A stretch of 64,000 nucleotides of DNA, taken from NCBI GenBank assembly GCA_020283515.1, contig JAHZTW010000004.1, positions 60,872,359-60,936,358 on the forward strand, in the 5' to 3' direction. The stretch is from Alliaria petiolata. Its lineage: Eukaryota > Streptophyta > Magnoliopsida > Brassicales > Brassicaceae. The notes under the pieces are model-generated. The model did no database searches, had not been told where the DNA came from, and saw nothing but the letters and a program-made list of their open reading frames with translations. Every line of letters begins with the position of its first letter. Position 1 is the stretch's first letter. Shown in pieces: positions 43,993-54,986 of the stretch. A program made the translations under genes and the position numbers.

Positions 43993-45800
43993 GAGGAGCC
44001 AATTCAAGCTTAAGTAAATATATGCATTAAGTTGCTTCAACTACTAACAACTGACTGATTGTTGAACCTAAATCCGTAAGTCATATTACGTTATCACATC
44101 TTTGCTCTATTTATGTCTTCATCGACGCATTTCCTAGTCTACAAGACTACAGCTCCATACGTGCTTTAAGTTTAGTCCCTTCTATTTTGGTACAGGAAAA
44201 TAAATTTCTCGAAACCATTATTTTGTTATGTTCTTCTTTTCTAAAGTTCGTCTTTTATTGTTTTATGTTCTCTGAAAGTGAAAGAATCAGGATATACTAA
44301 ACTAACGTATATGTCAATGGACAATGGTTAATGGTTAATGGTTTTTAGTCTGGTGGACGTACAAGCACAATCTGAATATAATTATAGTTTTTTAACTATA
44401 TGTGGTTTAAATTTTCCATAAAATAAATAATTAAAAACATTAGGTTTAAATCGCATACGTAAATGGCTACTCTTGTAGATAAAAAATGTAAAAAGAAATA
44501 GACTAAAAATCGTGCAGTCTGTTCCTCAAATCTACTAAAAGTTTGGTAAGAATTAAGTAGTTACTAGCTCCAATATTATGAGTAAGTGAAGTAAAAGCAG
44601 TCTGATATAGATTATTTTCTATTATTTAGGTAGAATGCGAAGTAGGTCAGCTTTTGTTAGATAGTCTTATCATTAATAAACTACTAAACCACAATAAGTT
44701 TTTCTAAATAAATGGTTTTCGATTTCATGACATTTGAAAAGAAACGAAGGGAGTAGCATCTTACAGTATATTTGAATAAACAAGTTAATATCTACAAAAA
44801 TTTAGACCATAATCTATAAACAAATTCTAATAAGCTAAAACTTCCAATAAAACCAATTCGTGCATAGTGGCTCGTTGATTGAATAATTCATCATTTACGT
44901 TAAGGGATCGAAGCTCATATATTTATACTGTGCTCCTACGATCTTGTATTATATTCTCATTGCAATAGCGAAGTTTTTTTTTTTTTTTTGTAACTACAAC
45001 AATAGCGAGGAGTTTTTCGGGTGGCTAATATAACTATTAACGTTGCTAGATTACTTGAGACTAATTATGGTTAAGTGATCAACTAATTTTTCTGTTGCTG
45101 TGTATTTTCTGTTGTCTTGGTTACATAAAATAATAGCTATTTTGATTTCACACCCTTTTGGTCACATGCTTTAATTTATGTCTGTATAACGTTAGGTTAT
45201 TTGAATTTTCAGTTGAGACGATATTATTGGTAGTATGAAACTGGAAAATCAGTATGATGAGTTTGACTCTTGCAAGATAAAATATATCAAACGTTCTACG
45301 ATAACAGATAAGTTCATAATTGATTATAGGTTAAGATTCAGTAAATTAATTAGTTCCTCTTATTAAAGATAGTAGCTAATATTAACAGAACAAAAATTGT
45401 AATGCAAATAAATATGTTTGAAACTGACAACATATATATATATCGAGGTTGAATCCGAAGTTTGTCCCTACTCTGAGTTGAGGTAATCGCATGAAGAATG
45501 AAGAGTCAAATCGTTCTCAAATGCTTACCTATAATCATATATTATGTGGCCTATTAGGTTCTTTTGTGCGTGATGAGAATTAGAATGAAACGAATTAACA
45601 TATAGATAGGCAAATATTATGGAAGCAAATAGGCAGCCACATTTATTAAAAGCCCATCCAAATACAAAATTATAAATAGACAAATACGTGAAAGCTAATT
45701 TATTTTATCTCGGAGTCGCTCATGCAGTGCAACTATACGTGATCTTCTTCTTTTTTTATATTAAAAAAACTATACGTGATCTTTCTCTTATTTATTTAGC

Positions 45801-46043
45801 TCAGCCGTGTCCATTGTTGCCACCGCCAAAGCCGCCTCTCCCGACTACGCCTCCATGGAAGAAACCGTTGTCTCCACCATCTATGCCCGCTCCGCCGTCA
45901 AAACCCTTTCCAACTCGTAGGCAAGTCGTGTCCGCTTCATCTTCGCATGAACTCACACCATCACTCACAGCCACATTATTCACCACAAAAACATGGAAAC
46001 ATAACAAAACTAAGAGACCAGCTCCATTTACGAGACGCCCCAT
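45801..46043 (-). CDS. Glycine-rich secreted protein, copy D (shortened)
   Basis: 80 codons from the family start (46043), not from the upstream in-frame ATG at 46088, because the TATA box lies just upstream at 46101-46110. The same signal peptide precedes SDGVSSCEDEADTTCLRVGK, then a short Gly-rich part ending GGFGGGNNGHG. Two cysteines and an acidic stretch replace most of the repeat, so the mature protein would differ from its paralogues. Confidence 0.62.
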   Translation of the reverse strand: MGRLVNGAGLLVLLCFHVFVVNNVAVSDGVSSCEDEADTTCLRVGKGFDGGAGIDGGDNGFFHGGVVGRGGFGGGNNGHG

Positions 46044-46100
46044 ATCTTTTGTGATTTTATTTTGCAGTTGGATGAGCATAACCATCAATATTACTAACGT

Positions 46101-46112
46101 TTATATATATAG
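46101..46112 (-). promoter_or_regulatory. TATA box of GRP copy D
   Basis: CTATATATATAA on the minus strand, about 60 bases upstream of the ATG. Confidence 0.65.
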
Positions 46113-47631
46113 CGAGTGGAGCCAATTAACTCTTTTTTTGTTAAGTATATATTTAAGTAAATTAAATGCATTAAGTTGCTTCAACTACTAACGACTGTCA
46201 TGATTGTTGGACTTAAATTCGTAAGTGATACTATTACGTTTTCATATTCCTATCACATCTTTGCTCTATTTATGATATCTCTATCGACGCATTTTAATTT
46301 CCAGAAGACTACAGCTATAAGAAATTTTTTTTTTTTTTTTGGAGAAAAACACAGGAAAGTAAATTTCTCGAAACCATTTTTGTTATGTTCTTCTTTTCTA
46401 AAGTTCGTCTTTTTGTTTTATATATGCTCTGTGAAAGTAAAAGAATCAGGATACGAAACTATAGTTTTATGTCAATGGAAAATGGTTAACGGTCTTTAGT
46501 TTGGTGGACGCATAAGCACAATCTGAATATATAATTATTCATTATATGGGGTTTAAATTATCCATAAAATAAAATAAAAACAGTATAGGTTTAAAATGCA
46601 GATGTAGGAATGGCTACTTCTTGTAGATAAGAAAAGGTTAAAAAAAAAAAGACTTAAATCGTGCAGTTCGTAAAATCTACTAAAAGTTTGGTAAGAATTA
46701 AGTAGTTACTTCCAATATTAGTAAGTGAAGTAAAAGCAGTCTAATAGTTTGCTTTCTATAATTTAGGTGGAACACCAATCTATAATTTAGCTGGAACGCC
46801 AAGTAGGCCAGCTTTGTTAAATAGTCATCATAAATAAACTCATGACTAAATCACAATAAAAAAATTATAAATAAATGATCATAACATTTGAAAACAAACG
46901 TAGGGAGTAGCATCTTCCAGTATAATTGAATAAACAAGTTAATATATCTACAAAAAGTTAGACCATAATCTATAAACAAATTCTAAGAAGCTAATATTTT
47001 CAATAAAACCAATTCATGGTGGCTCGTTGATTGAATATTCATCACTTACGTTAAGGGATCGAAGTTCAAATATTTATATTTGTGGTCCTACGATCTTGTA
47101 ATATATATTCTCATTGCACTAGCGAGGAGTTTTGCTGGTGGCTAATAACTGTTAACGTTTCTAGACTACTTGCGACTAATTATGGTTAAGTGATCAAACT
47201 GTTGCTGTGTCTTTTTGTTGTTGTTACGTGTAATGGGTTTACACTATACATGTTTTGGTTACATAAAAGTGTAGCTATTTTGATTTCACACCCTTTTGGC
47301 TTTTGGTCATATCCTTTGATCATTTGTATCTGTATAACGTTAGGTTATTTGATTTTCAGTTGAGAGTCTTGAGACGATATTGGTAACATGAAACTGGAAA
47401 AATCGGTATAATGAGTTTGACACTTGCAAGATAATAAATATAGAGAAATTCCTCAAAATACCATGGAAATGAGTTTTTATTCCACAAATACTACACACGC
47501 TAAAAATCTTCCTTCCATAACATCTTTGATTAAACCAATGACAATATTGCCCTCAATTAAATAAGAAACATTTTTTACTAAAAAAAAAGAAAAATAAGAA
47601 ACATGGATCCGACGCCGAGAGTGACACGATT

Positions 47632-47812
47632 GAAGATGGGAGATTAGCTCCTGTGGAGCAGCTTATGCTGCAAAGTCTTGAGGAAAAATCTGGAGTCTCT
47701 CGCTGATGATCCGACGTTGGAGGATTTCGAGAGCGTTCATGTGGAAGGTTTTGGAGCTACATTGATGGCTAGATATGGATGGAAGTCTGGGAAAGGAATA
47801 GGTAAGAATGCC
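47632..47812 (+). pseudogene. MOS2-like G-patch gene fragment
   Basis: The sequence reads LAPVEQLMLQSL, a frame slip, then SLADDPTLEDFESVHVEGFG, ATLMARYGWKSGKGIGKNA. This matches the region around the G-patch of MOS2/GPKOW, a nuclear RNA-binding protein needed for plant immunity and miRNA processing. The KOW domains are absent. It is probably a captured piece. Confidence 0.65.
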
Positions 47813-48569
47813 ATGACGATTGTCATTTCCCATCTGACTTTCCGTCTGTGCAAAATTGAGAAAAATTGGTGCGTTTGTGATACTGAATCGAATAAATTCG
47901 CGTTGTTCAAGCTTCAGTTCATCAGTGACGGATTTTGGTAAGAAGATAATGATTTTGGAAGGTTTGATTGCAGAAATACATGGCGATGTGGAGTAAATGA
48001 AGCTCGGCTAGGAGAAATTTTTGAAATCGAGATCGGATGTAACTCAGCGATTAGGATTTATGGAGAAGCAGATGTTCAATTTAAGATTCGAGTCGACTCA
48101 CAAATTCGAGGAAAAATGTTGAAGTGATTTCATAGAAACTGAGTTGGATTAGAAGTTTGCGTGCATGGCAAAGCATGTTTAAAGTGTGATGGATAAACTT
48201 CAATATAAAAATAGATCGTTTTCTTTGTTTCAATTCTTATGTTGTTGCTTTTGTTTTGAATTTGAATCTAACGATATTAGTCAATTACGAGACGTGTTGT
48301 AATCGGTCATCTTCTTCTTTCAATAAAGAGTATTTGGATTTTGTACAGATTACGTTGTCAAACTCCCATTTCAATTATACAAGTACTAGATAGTGGTGTT
48401 AAAGGTGAAGGTGGTCCATAGGACGTTGTAGCTCTTCTTCCTCGTACGTCATGATAGTGCACAAACAATTCAGCGAGCATTTCATCTTGGAGTCAGTGTT
48501 AAAATGATCATAGGTACAAAGCTTGTGTTTTCTTTGCTCATACTCAACTTTAGATTCAATGTCTACTCA
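47813..48569. other. Insert interior without recognised genes
   Basis: The region 47960-48350 has a 3'-UTR-like look. No protein recognised. Confidence 0.35.
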
Positions 48570-50440
48570 AAAAATTTCGTAAGCCTTAGGAATGATTTTT
48601 AGAAATTTGGGAACGTCTTCCTAAATTGTATGCTAACTACTTGATCATATAGAAATTTAGGAAACATCATATACAATTAGGAAATCTTTAATATAATGTA
48701 TAATGCAATTTTTTGTGCTTATTTATACAACAACTCAAATTTAAATTAATTAAATCGTTTTATACATTTATGAAAGCCTTCCTAAAACATATAAAGTGTA
48801 ACTTCATAATTTAGGAAGGTCTTCCCAAATATTATTTTGTGTTTTCTACTTGAATGTTTAGTAAGTCTTTAAATAGTAATTTATCACAAAACGTATAACG
48901 AGAACTTTTGCGTCTATTTATACAACAATTCAAATTCAGGAAACCGTCATAAAAATTTAGGAAGATCTTCATAAAACGTATAAATTAAAACCTTTGTGCA
49001 TATTTATACAACAACTCAAATTTTGGAAGTCATTCTAAATTTTTAAGAAGACTTTACTAAAATTTGTATGAATTTTTCCTATATCTAGAAATGTTATATA
49101 AAGTTTGGAATTTATATAACTTTTTTGAATTTTTAGGAATGGTTTTTACAAATTTAAGAAAGGCTTCCTAAATCGTATGTTAATTACTACTTGATTAAAC
49201 AAAAAATTTGAAGTCTTTCTAAACGTTTACTGTATACAAAACTTTTCTAATGTTTTAAGAAACGTTTCTAAACATTTAGGATTTCTTTCTAAACTTTTAG
49301 ACTTCTAAACTTTTAGGAAGGTATTCCTAAATATTTAGAAAGCTTTCCAAATTTTTTATGAAGCCATTCCTAAAGATTTACAAAGGCTTCATAACTTACT
49401 AAACGTTTACTGTTTACAAAAAAATATCTAATGTTTTAAGAAATGTTTCTAAACTTTAGGATTTCTTTCTAAACTTGTAGGAAGGCATTCCTAAATGTTT
49501 AGAAAGTTTTCTTAAAATTTTATGAAGTTATTATCAAACATTTAGAAAGCTTAAGAAACGTTTCTAAACATTTAAGATTTCTTTCTAAACTTTTAGGAAG
49601 TCATTCCTAAATATTTAGAAAGTTTTCCAAAATTTTTATGAAGTCATTCCTAAACATTTAGAAAGACTTCATAACTTACTAAAACGTTTACTGTTTACAA
49701 AAAAATTTATAATGTTTTTGGAAGCTTTTCAATACTCTTATGAAGACATTCCTATATTTGTTATGCAGTCATCTTAATCATGATTTTGGTTTTGATCGTG
49801 GTTATGAGTTTATTTGAAATAGATATTTGGATAAGAATCTTGTTATTATGGATTCCACCAACAAAATATACTAATTTATCAATTTTGAAACTTTTAGGAT
49901 TCGATCGTACACATTTAGGAATACATTCCTAAATACTTAATAAACTAGTTAAAAATATATTTATGCACTTAGATATCTCAAATTTAGGGAGCCGTTCTAT
50001 ACATTTAGGAATGTATTCCTAAAACGTATAATTGAGAACTTTTGTGATTATTTATACTCTAATAACTCAAATTTAGGAAGTCGTTTTATACATTAAGGAA
50101 TGTGTTCCTAAAACGTATAATTGAGAACTTTTGTGCTTATTTATACTATAATATCAAATTTAGGAAGTTGTTCTACACATTTAAGAAGGTTTTCCTAAAA
50201 CTTATAATTGAAAACTTTTAAGTTGTGCTTATATATACTATAATAACTCAAATTTAAGAAGACGTTCTACACATTTAGGAAAGTGTTCTAAAAAAGACTT
50301 TCCTAAGAAAAAAAAAATCTGATATATATTATATTTGAGTTCTCAATCAACTCAAATTTAGGAAAACGTTCTACACATTAAAAACTTTTGTGCATATATT
50401 TATATAAAATTAGGAAAACTTTCCTAAGAAAAAAATCTGA
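48570..50440. repeat. Degenerate tandem array with TTTAGGAA/TTCCTAAA words
   Basis: Two related repeat types. Type 1, period about 89 bp: AACTCAAATTTAGGAAGTCG, ACATTTAGGAATGT, TTCCTAAAACGTATAATTG, GAACTTTTGTGCTTATTTAT; clearest at 49976, 50064, 50152, 50243 and 50342, with older copies from 48726. Type 2 between 49200 and 49740: ACGTTTACTGTTTACAAAA, AAGAAACGTTTCTAAACATT, GGAAGGCATTCCTAAATATT; three copies. The words are near-palindromic. No coding capacity. Confidence 0.75.
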
Positions 50441-51482
50441 TATTATGTGCAAGATATTGTTATATATAATACAATATATATCTTAGTTATTGCTTGTTTT
50501 GCGAAGAATCCATTGAATTAATCTGTCTTATATTTGCAAGTTGTGCGAGACTTTGGAACTTAGCTCTAGTTAGGAAAGTTACTCCATGAGCTGTTGATTC
50601 ACTCTTGGTCTATTGAACTTGTGATAGCTTAGTTGCAGAGACTCGTATTTAGTTCCTCTATCTTGAAACAAGTCTTTGAGATATGATTGTAACTTTTTGT
50701 TTTTTCCATTTCAGCAAGGATTTATTTAATTGTTAAGTCTTGTTCAGGGTAGGCTCTCGATGGATCACCAAATTACTTGCTCTTACATGTTATGATATGC
50801 TGCTTATGCCTGCTTCCACTAAACACTGATTTTTTTAACAAATTCAAGTTAAAAAAAGAAGTGATCGAACCAACAAATAAAAAGGAACTTTCTCCAAATG
50901 CTACTTGGAAGCACCAAATGCACACATGAATGATGCGGAACTAGAGAGGAATTGGAGCTAAACCAAAGGCACACATGTGAAGCCATCATTAAATTAGCAA
51001 CAAGTGGATATTACCTGAAATTGAAAAATTGAGTGGATTTTTCCTAGCAAATCTGAGACAGATCCGAGCATGTATCACCAGATAGCGATTGCTTCACAAT
51101 TATGTCCATAAATCAGAAACAACTAGATTAATTGTCCATCACCATCCATAATTTCTCAAAACTGAAATTTGCTTGGATTTTGATGGGGAAACCGATTGAA
51201 ATTTCAAAATTAATACCCAAATTCAAACTTAAAAACACAATATGCAAGCAAAATCTTAGAGAAAACAAGTGAGGAGTGATTGCAAGTTTTAATCACTATT
51301 TCGTAACTTCTGGGTAAAGATCCGATGACGAGACGACGACGATTCATAAACGATGACGTAACTTCTGGGTAACTTCGAAGTTTCGACGATGACACGACGG
51401 CGATTCTGATTGGGAACGACGACGATTCCGACGATGATACGACAACGGTTCCGACGACGAGACGACGATAGTTCCGACGACG
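50441..51482. other. Insert right part with GACGA simple repeats
   Basis: No gene seen. 51310-51482 is a low-complexity series of ACGACGATTCCGACGATGA-type units that runs into the N. Confidence 0.5.
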
Positions 51483-51483
51483 N
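51483..51483. other. Scaffold gap (single N)
   Basis: There is no flanking duplication. The sequence to its right resumes unit D. Confidence 0.8.
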
Positions 51484-51595
51484 TTAAGATTCAGTAAATT
51501 GATCCTCTTATTAAAGTTAGTAGCTAATAGTAATAGAACAAAAATTGTAATGCAAATAAATATGTTTGAAACTGACAACATATATATATATATAT
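51484..51595. repeat. Tandem unit D stub
   Basis: TTAAGATTCAGTAAATT through GAAACTGACAACATATATA matches 45331-45440. It abuts the eIF3g stop codon directly. Confidence 0.7.
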
Positions 51596-52519
51596 CTAGT
51601 TAGGTCTAGGAGTAGCCCATTCGACCCTAAGGATGAGATTGTCATAACCATAACCATTCAATTTGTTGATTGCTCTCTGGGCGTCTTCTCTGCTCGTGAA
51701 GTTGACAAAACCAAAGCCTCTGCTAATTCCGGTCTTCTGGTCCAAGGCCACATAGGCTCGAGACACAGCACCAAATGAACCAAACAAATCCATCAGATCC
51801 GGTTCACGAGTGTCTTCAGACAAGTTAGTCACACGTACAGAGTTCTCATCGTTTCTCCTCGTGTCTGAAACAGCAATGCTTCCTTCTCTCATGTTTGGTG
51901 GGACATAAGAACCAGTCTTGTCAGTGCTATTCCGCGTAGATGCTTCTGCTTGATCTGTCTAGGAATGGTTATTTTTATTAGGGCATTTCGCTGTCCAGTG
52001 CTCGCCTTTCTTGCCACAATTCCTACAGACCATCAGGACAGCAACGGCTTTATTCAACTCCGAATGTGCCTTTGTTTCTTCCGGTTTAGTACCTGAAAAT
52101 ATCAAAAGAAAAGAATGATATTATCTTTCAAAACAGAGAGGTTGCTTATAGGACAAGAAACACCAAAAATATTTGAAGAAAGAGGGTTTACCGTAAAGAG
52201 CCTTGGGTCGTTCCAAAGATATGTCTTCCTTCGAAACCGTGGTGAAACCGCCACCACTAGCATCATCATGGACAGAGTCGCCGAACTTAGCCCATGTGCT
52301 ACGCCGCTCGGCGATCCGTTTATCTCTAGCTCTCCCGTTGCGGACACGTGTCGTGCTGGTGACTTTGACCGTTTTGCCCTCGTCGTTGAACTTGTACACA
52401 ATCAATTTCTTGATACCATTCTCGTCAGGCCCGATCACCTGCTTCGCCGGAAGCAAGAAATCTAAGTTCTCATCGTCGTCCTCTACCTCTCCCCATCGAA
52501 CCTTGTTCGTTTTCTCCAT
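51596..52519 (-). pseudogene. TIF3G: Translation initiation factor eIF3 subunit g with one nonsense codon
   Basis: Two exons (52192-52519 and 51596-52092; intron 52093-52191, GT..AG) give 275 codons including the stop. The N-terminal eIF3g domain is clear (KVRWGEVEDDDENLDFLLPA, KQVIGPDENGIKKLIVYKFN). A CCHC zinc knuckle follows (CRNCGKKGEHWTAKC). The C-terminal RRM is complete, with RNP2 VRVTNL and RNP1 RGFGFVNF, and ends RVEWATPRPN. One in-frame TAG at 51959-51961 lies between knuckle and RRM. The family is about 290 residues. eIF3g binds mRNA and 18S rRNA in the 43S complex. The product would stop before the RRM, unless the codon is an error. Confidence 0.85.
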
Positions 52520-52576
52520 CCCTAAAATATTATCTTCGTGATAGCTTGAAACTCAAACCGGGTTTCTCCTTAATTA

Positions 52577-52587
52577 TATTTATACAT
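52577..52587 (-). promoter_or_regulatory. Possible TATA box of the eIF3g copy
   Basis: The minus strand reads GTATAAATATA about 60 bases upstream of the ATG. Confidence 0.45.
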
Positions 52588-52619
52588 CTTTAGGAAAACA
52601 ATTATAAGTGATCGAGATC

Positions 52620-54689
52620 GCAGAGATTTGATAATATCTTAGAATAGGAAACTTAGTTTTATCTTAAATATATTATTTACATATTAGTTTAGGCAATTCA
52701 GTTGGTTATATATCTATATAATAATATATTTTTTTAAGTTTAATAATAATTCTTCCTAAACACTCATCGATTTATCAAATTATATATTTCTTTTTGATAT
52801 ATGTTTTCTAATTATGATTGTTCCCTTTCATGTAAAGATTAAGAAAACAGAAAACATATGTAATTTCCTTGTGAAACTCGTGGAAGTAATCTTGTGAATT
52901 TCTTTGAATTACAACCTATTACAAAAAGCTATGCATTGCTCCCTCTCTCCCTGTTTCAGTGGAACAAAATATACAATAAACATATGTATTAAGTTTTTTG
53001 TTGTTAAAATATACAATAACACTTCAATTCTTCAAACAAAATTTTTTTTCATCTTCTTTAGTTTCACTTTTGTTATGTATTGGTTATTTAAAATCATAAG
53101 TGAAAATCATTGCCATAGAATTGTATATATTTTTAAAAGTAGTAAATATATTATGTTTTTAAAAACAATAAATATTTGTTATAACTTATAATAAATAATG
53201 GTAATAAAATTATTTTATTATAATAAATAAAGTATTTTCTAAACATATATGTATATAAAATGAGATCCGTACAAATGTATCTGAGACAATCAAAGAAGAG
53301 GATCGAAAACAAAAAGCTGCTTATAGCTTTGTTGGTAAGTTTCAATGATCATGCAAGGCACTTTCTTACTTCTTCATCAGATTTTTCATATGTTTTATCT
53401 TATATCTTTGTTCTTTTTTATCTTTCAGATCATTTTTATTTGCAACATGCTATTAGATAATACTTTTTTCAACTTTTTAGGTTGGTGTGGACTCTTTGAA
53501 CCATTTATCATTGTATTAACTTATGCGTGTTTTCTCAATGTTATGTTTTGAATAGCATTTCGATAATTTGTGTTTGATTCATAACACTGTCATTGTTATT
53601 TAAATGGAATTCTATGAGGTGTTACTCATGTGTTGTTTATGTGGGTTCAAATATCGGTAGTAGCTATGTATATGAAATCAGACTTTAATACTTGTTCTAT
53701 TTTAAGTGGAGAGTTACTTGTATAGTGTTTTCAAATATTACTTATATATTTTGGTTGCATATCAACTGTTAATACACTATTGTGGATGTTTTTACTATAC
53801 CATTTAACTATATCTTTGTTTGAATGACATGAAAAATTAAATTGTTTGCATAGTATTCAATTTTTTGTATTAAATAATGACTCACTATGAGTGTATGGTT
53901 TTATATCTTTTATTTTGTATATTTTGTGTCTGATAGACAGTTTTTTATTTTTTAAAAATGTCTATCTAATAGCTTAATATTCAGATTATGAATTTGCTGC
54001 AAGTTAATATTGAATTCACTAATTTTTATGTTAGCCTCATAACATAATAGTCTATTACTATGAAGACTTGGATTGTAGTTGACGGAAAAAATTATGTTAA
54101 AACATAATATAAGTGTTGGTTAAATTTTCATTTGGTGATGAGTAAATAATTTTCCAGTACCTTTTAATCGATAATAAACAGTTCGAAATCCATCTGTAAA
54201 CCGCTTTTTTGTTGTTTCATGTCTCTTAATAATTTTTTTTGTAAGTTCGTTGAAACCCAAAAATGGAAGTGGTTGGGTAGGCAAAAAGCATAATCAACCA
54301 TTTTTTTAGTAAGCTCTCTGTGTTGATAAAAAAAAGTAAGCTCTGTGTATTTTTTGAAGAATATGTTTGTTTTGTATACTCGTGTAACCTATAGCAATTT
54401 TATATTATTATTTATAGTCGATGATAATACTTTAGAAATAATAAAATTTTAAAACTAAATTTTAAATTAATTTTCTTTTTTTTAGTTAGTTTAGATCTTT
54501 TGGTATTACTTTCTATTTTATTTTGACATTAACTATCCTTACATGTTTAGATATACTTCAGGGCATAATTTGTTTTTTTTTGTTAATTAAGCTCTTTTAT
54601 TTTTGATTTACTAAAGAGCTAGCCCATTTTTTATTTGGACATGGGGCCTTCAAAATGTAAGGTAGGGTCTGAGAAGCATCACACTATAT
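52620..54689. other. AT-rich intergenic sequence
   Basis: About 2 kb with no supported ORF or repeat structure. Confidence 0.5.
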
Positions 54690-54986
54690 ACGAAAAATGG
54701 TTATTTTATTCCTCAACTATTTGCAATCGGTGTTTATTCCTCAACTATCACTTGCGCAGAATAATTCCCCAATGTGTAGTTGACTTTGAAAAATTAGGAT
54801 TAAAATAGTCAACTGTTAATTACAAAACGAACTCCGTTAAAAATAAATCCTAACCTATCAGAATTTACTGTTCGAAACTCAAAATTCTCAAAATTAAAAA
54901 CCCTAAAACTATTTCTGACCATATTTGACTGAATTCCGGCGACTCTTACGATTTTGAAGCTTGAAGACATAAAATTCAAGTTAACA

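Larger units (their letters stand above)
43150..45430. repeat. Tandem unit C
   Basis: Same block order as unit A: GGAATGGTTGTTTTTG and TACTCGGTTAAGAAA, the gene, TATA box, GTAGCATCTTACAGTATA block and GGCTCGTTGATTGAATAA block, ending near CTTGCAAGATAAAATAT. No other gene is seen in it. Confidence 0.75.
45440..47443. repeat. Tandem unit D, main part
   Basis: This begins TCGAGGTTGAATCCGAAG, as in the middle of units A and B. Homology runs to about 47443 (CACTTGCAAGATAATAAATA), where foreign sequence starts. It contains the Helitron empty site (46911-46960). A 112-bp stub after the N at 51483 continues the unit. No second gene is seen. Confidence 0.75.
47444..51482. mobile_element. Foreign insert in unit D (MULE-like terminus)
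   Basis: Unit D homology ends at 47443 and resumes only after the N at 51483 (TTAAGATTCAGTAAATT, as at 45331). The left end (GAGAAATTCCTCAAAATACC, then AATATTGCCCTCAATTAA) resembles ends of Arabidopsis Mutator-like elements. The right end is lost at the gap. The insert carries a gene fragment and a repeat array. Confidence 0.5.

Noticed and set aside
43514..44013. Plus-strand proline/leucine-rich ORFs opposite the glycine-rich genes (also at 19431, 19486, 21801 and 45688)
   Set aside because: Antisense shadows of Gly codons. The signal peptide, TATA box and shared ATG are on the minus strand.
48570..50440. Possible CRISPR-like repeat-spacer array
   Set aside because: Repeats are degenerate, tandem and AT-rich in a plant genome with no cas genes. 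This is a tandem array within a mobile insert.
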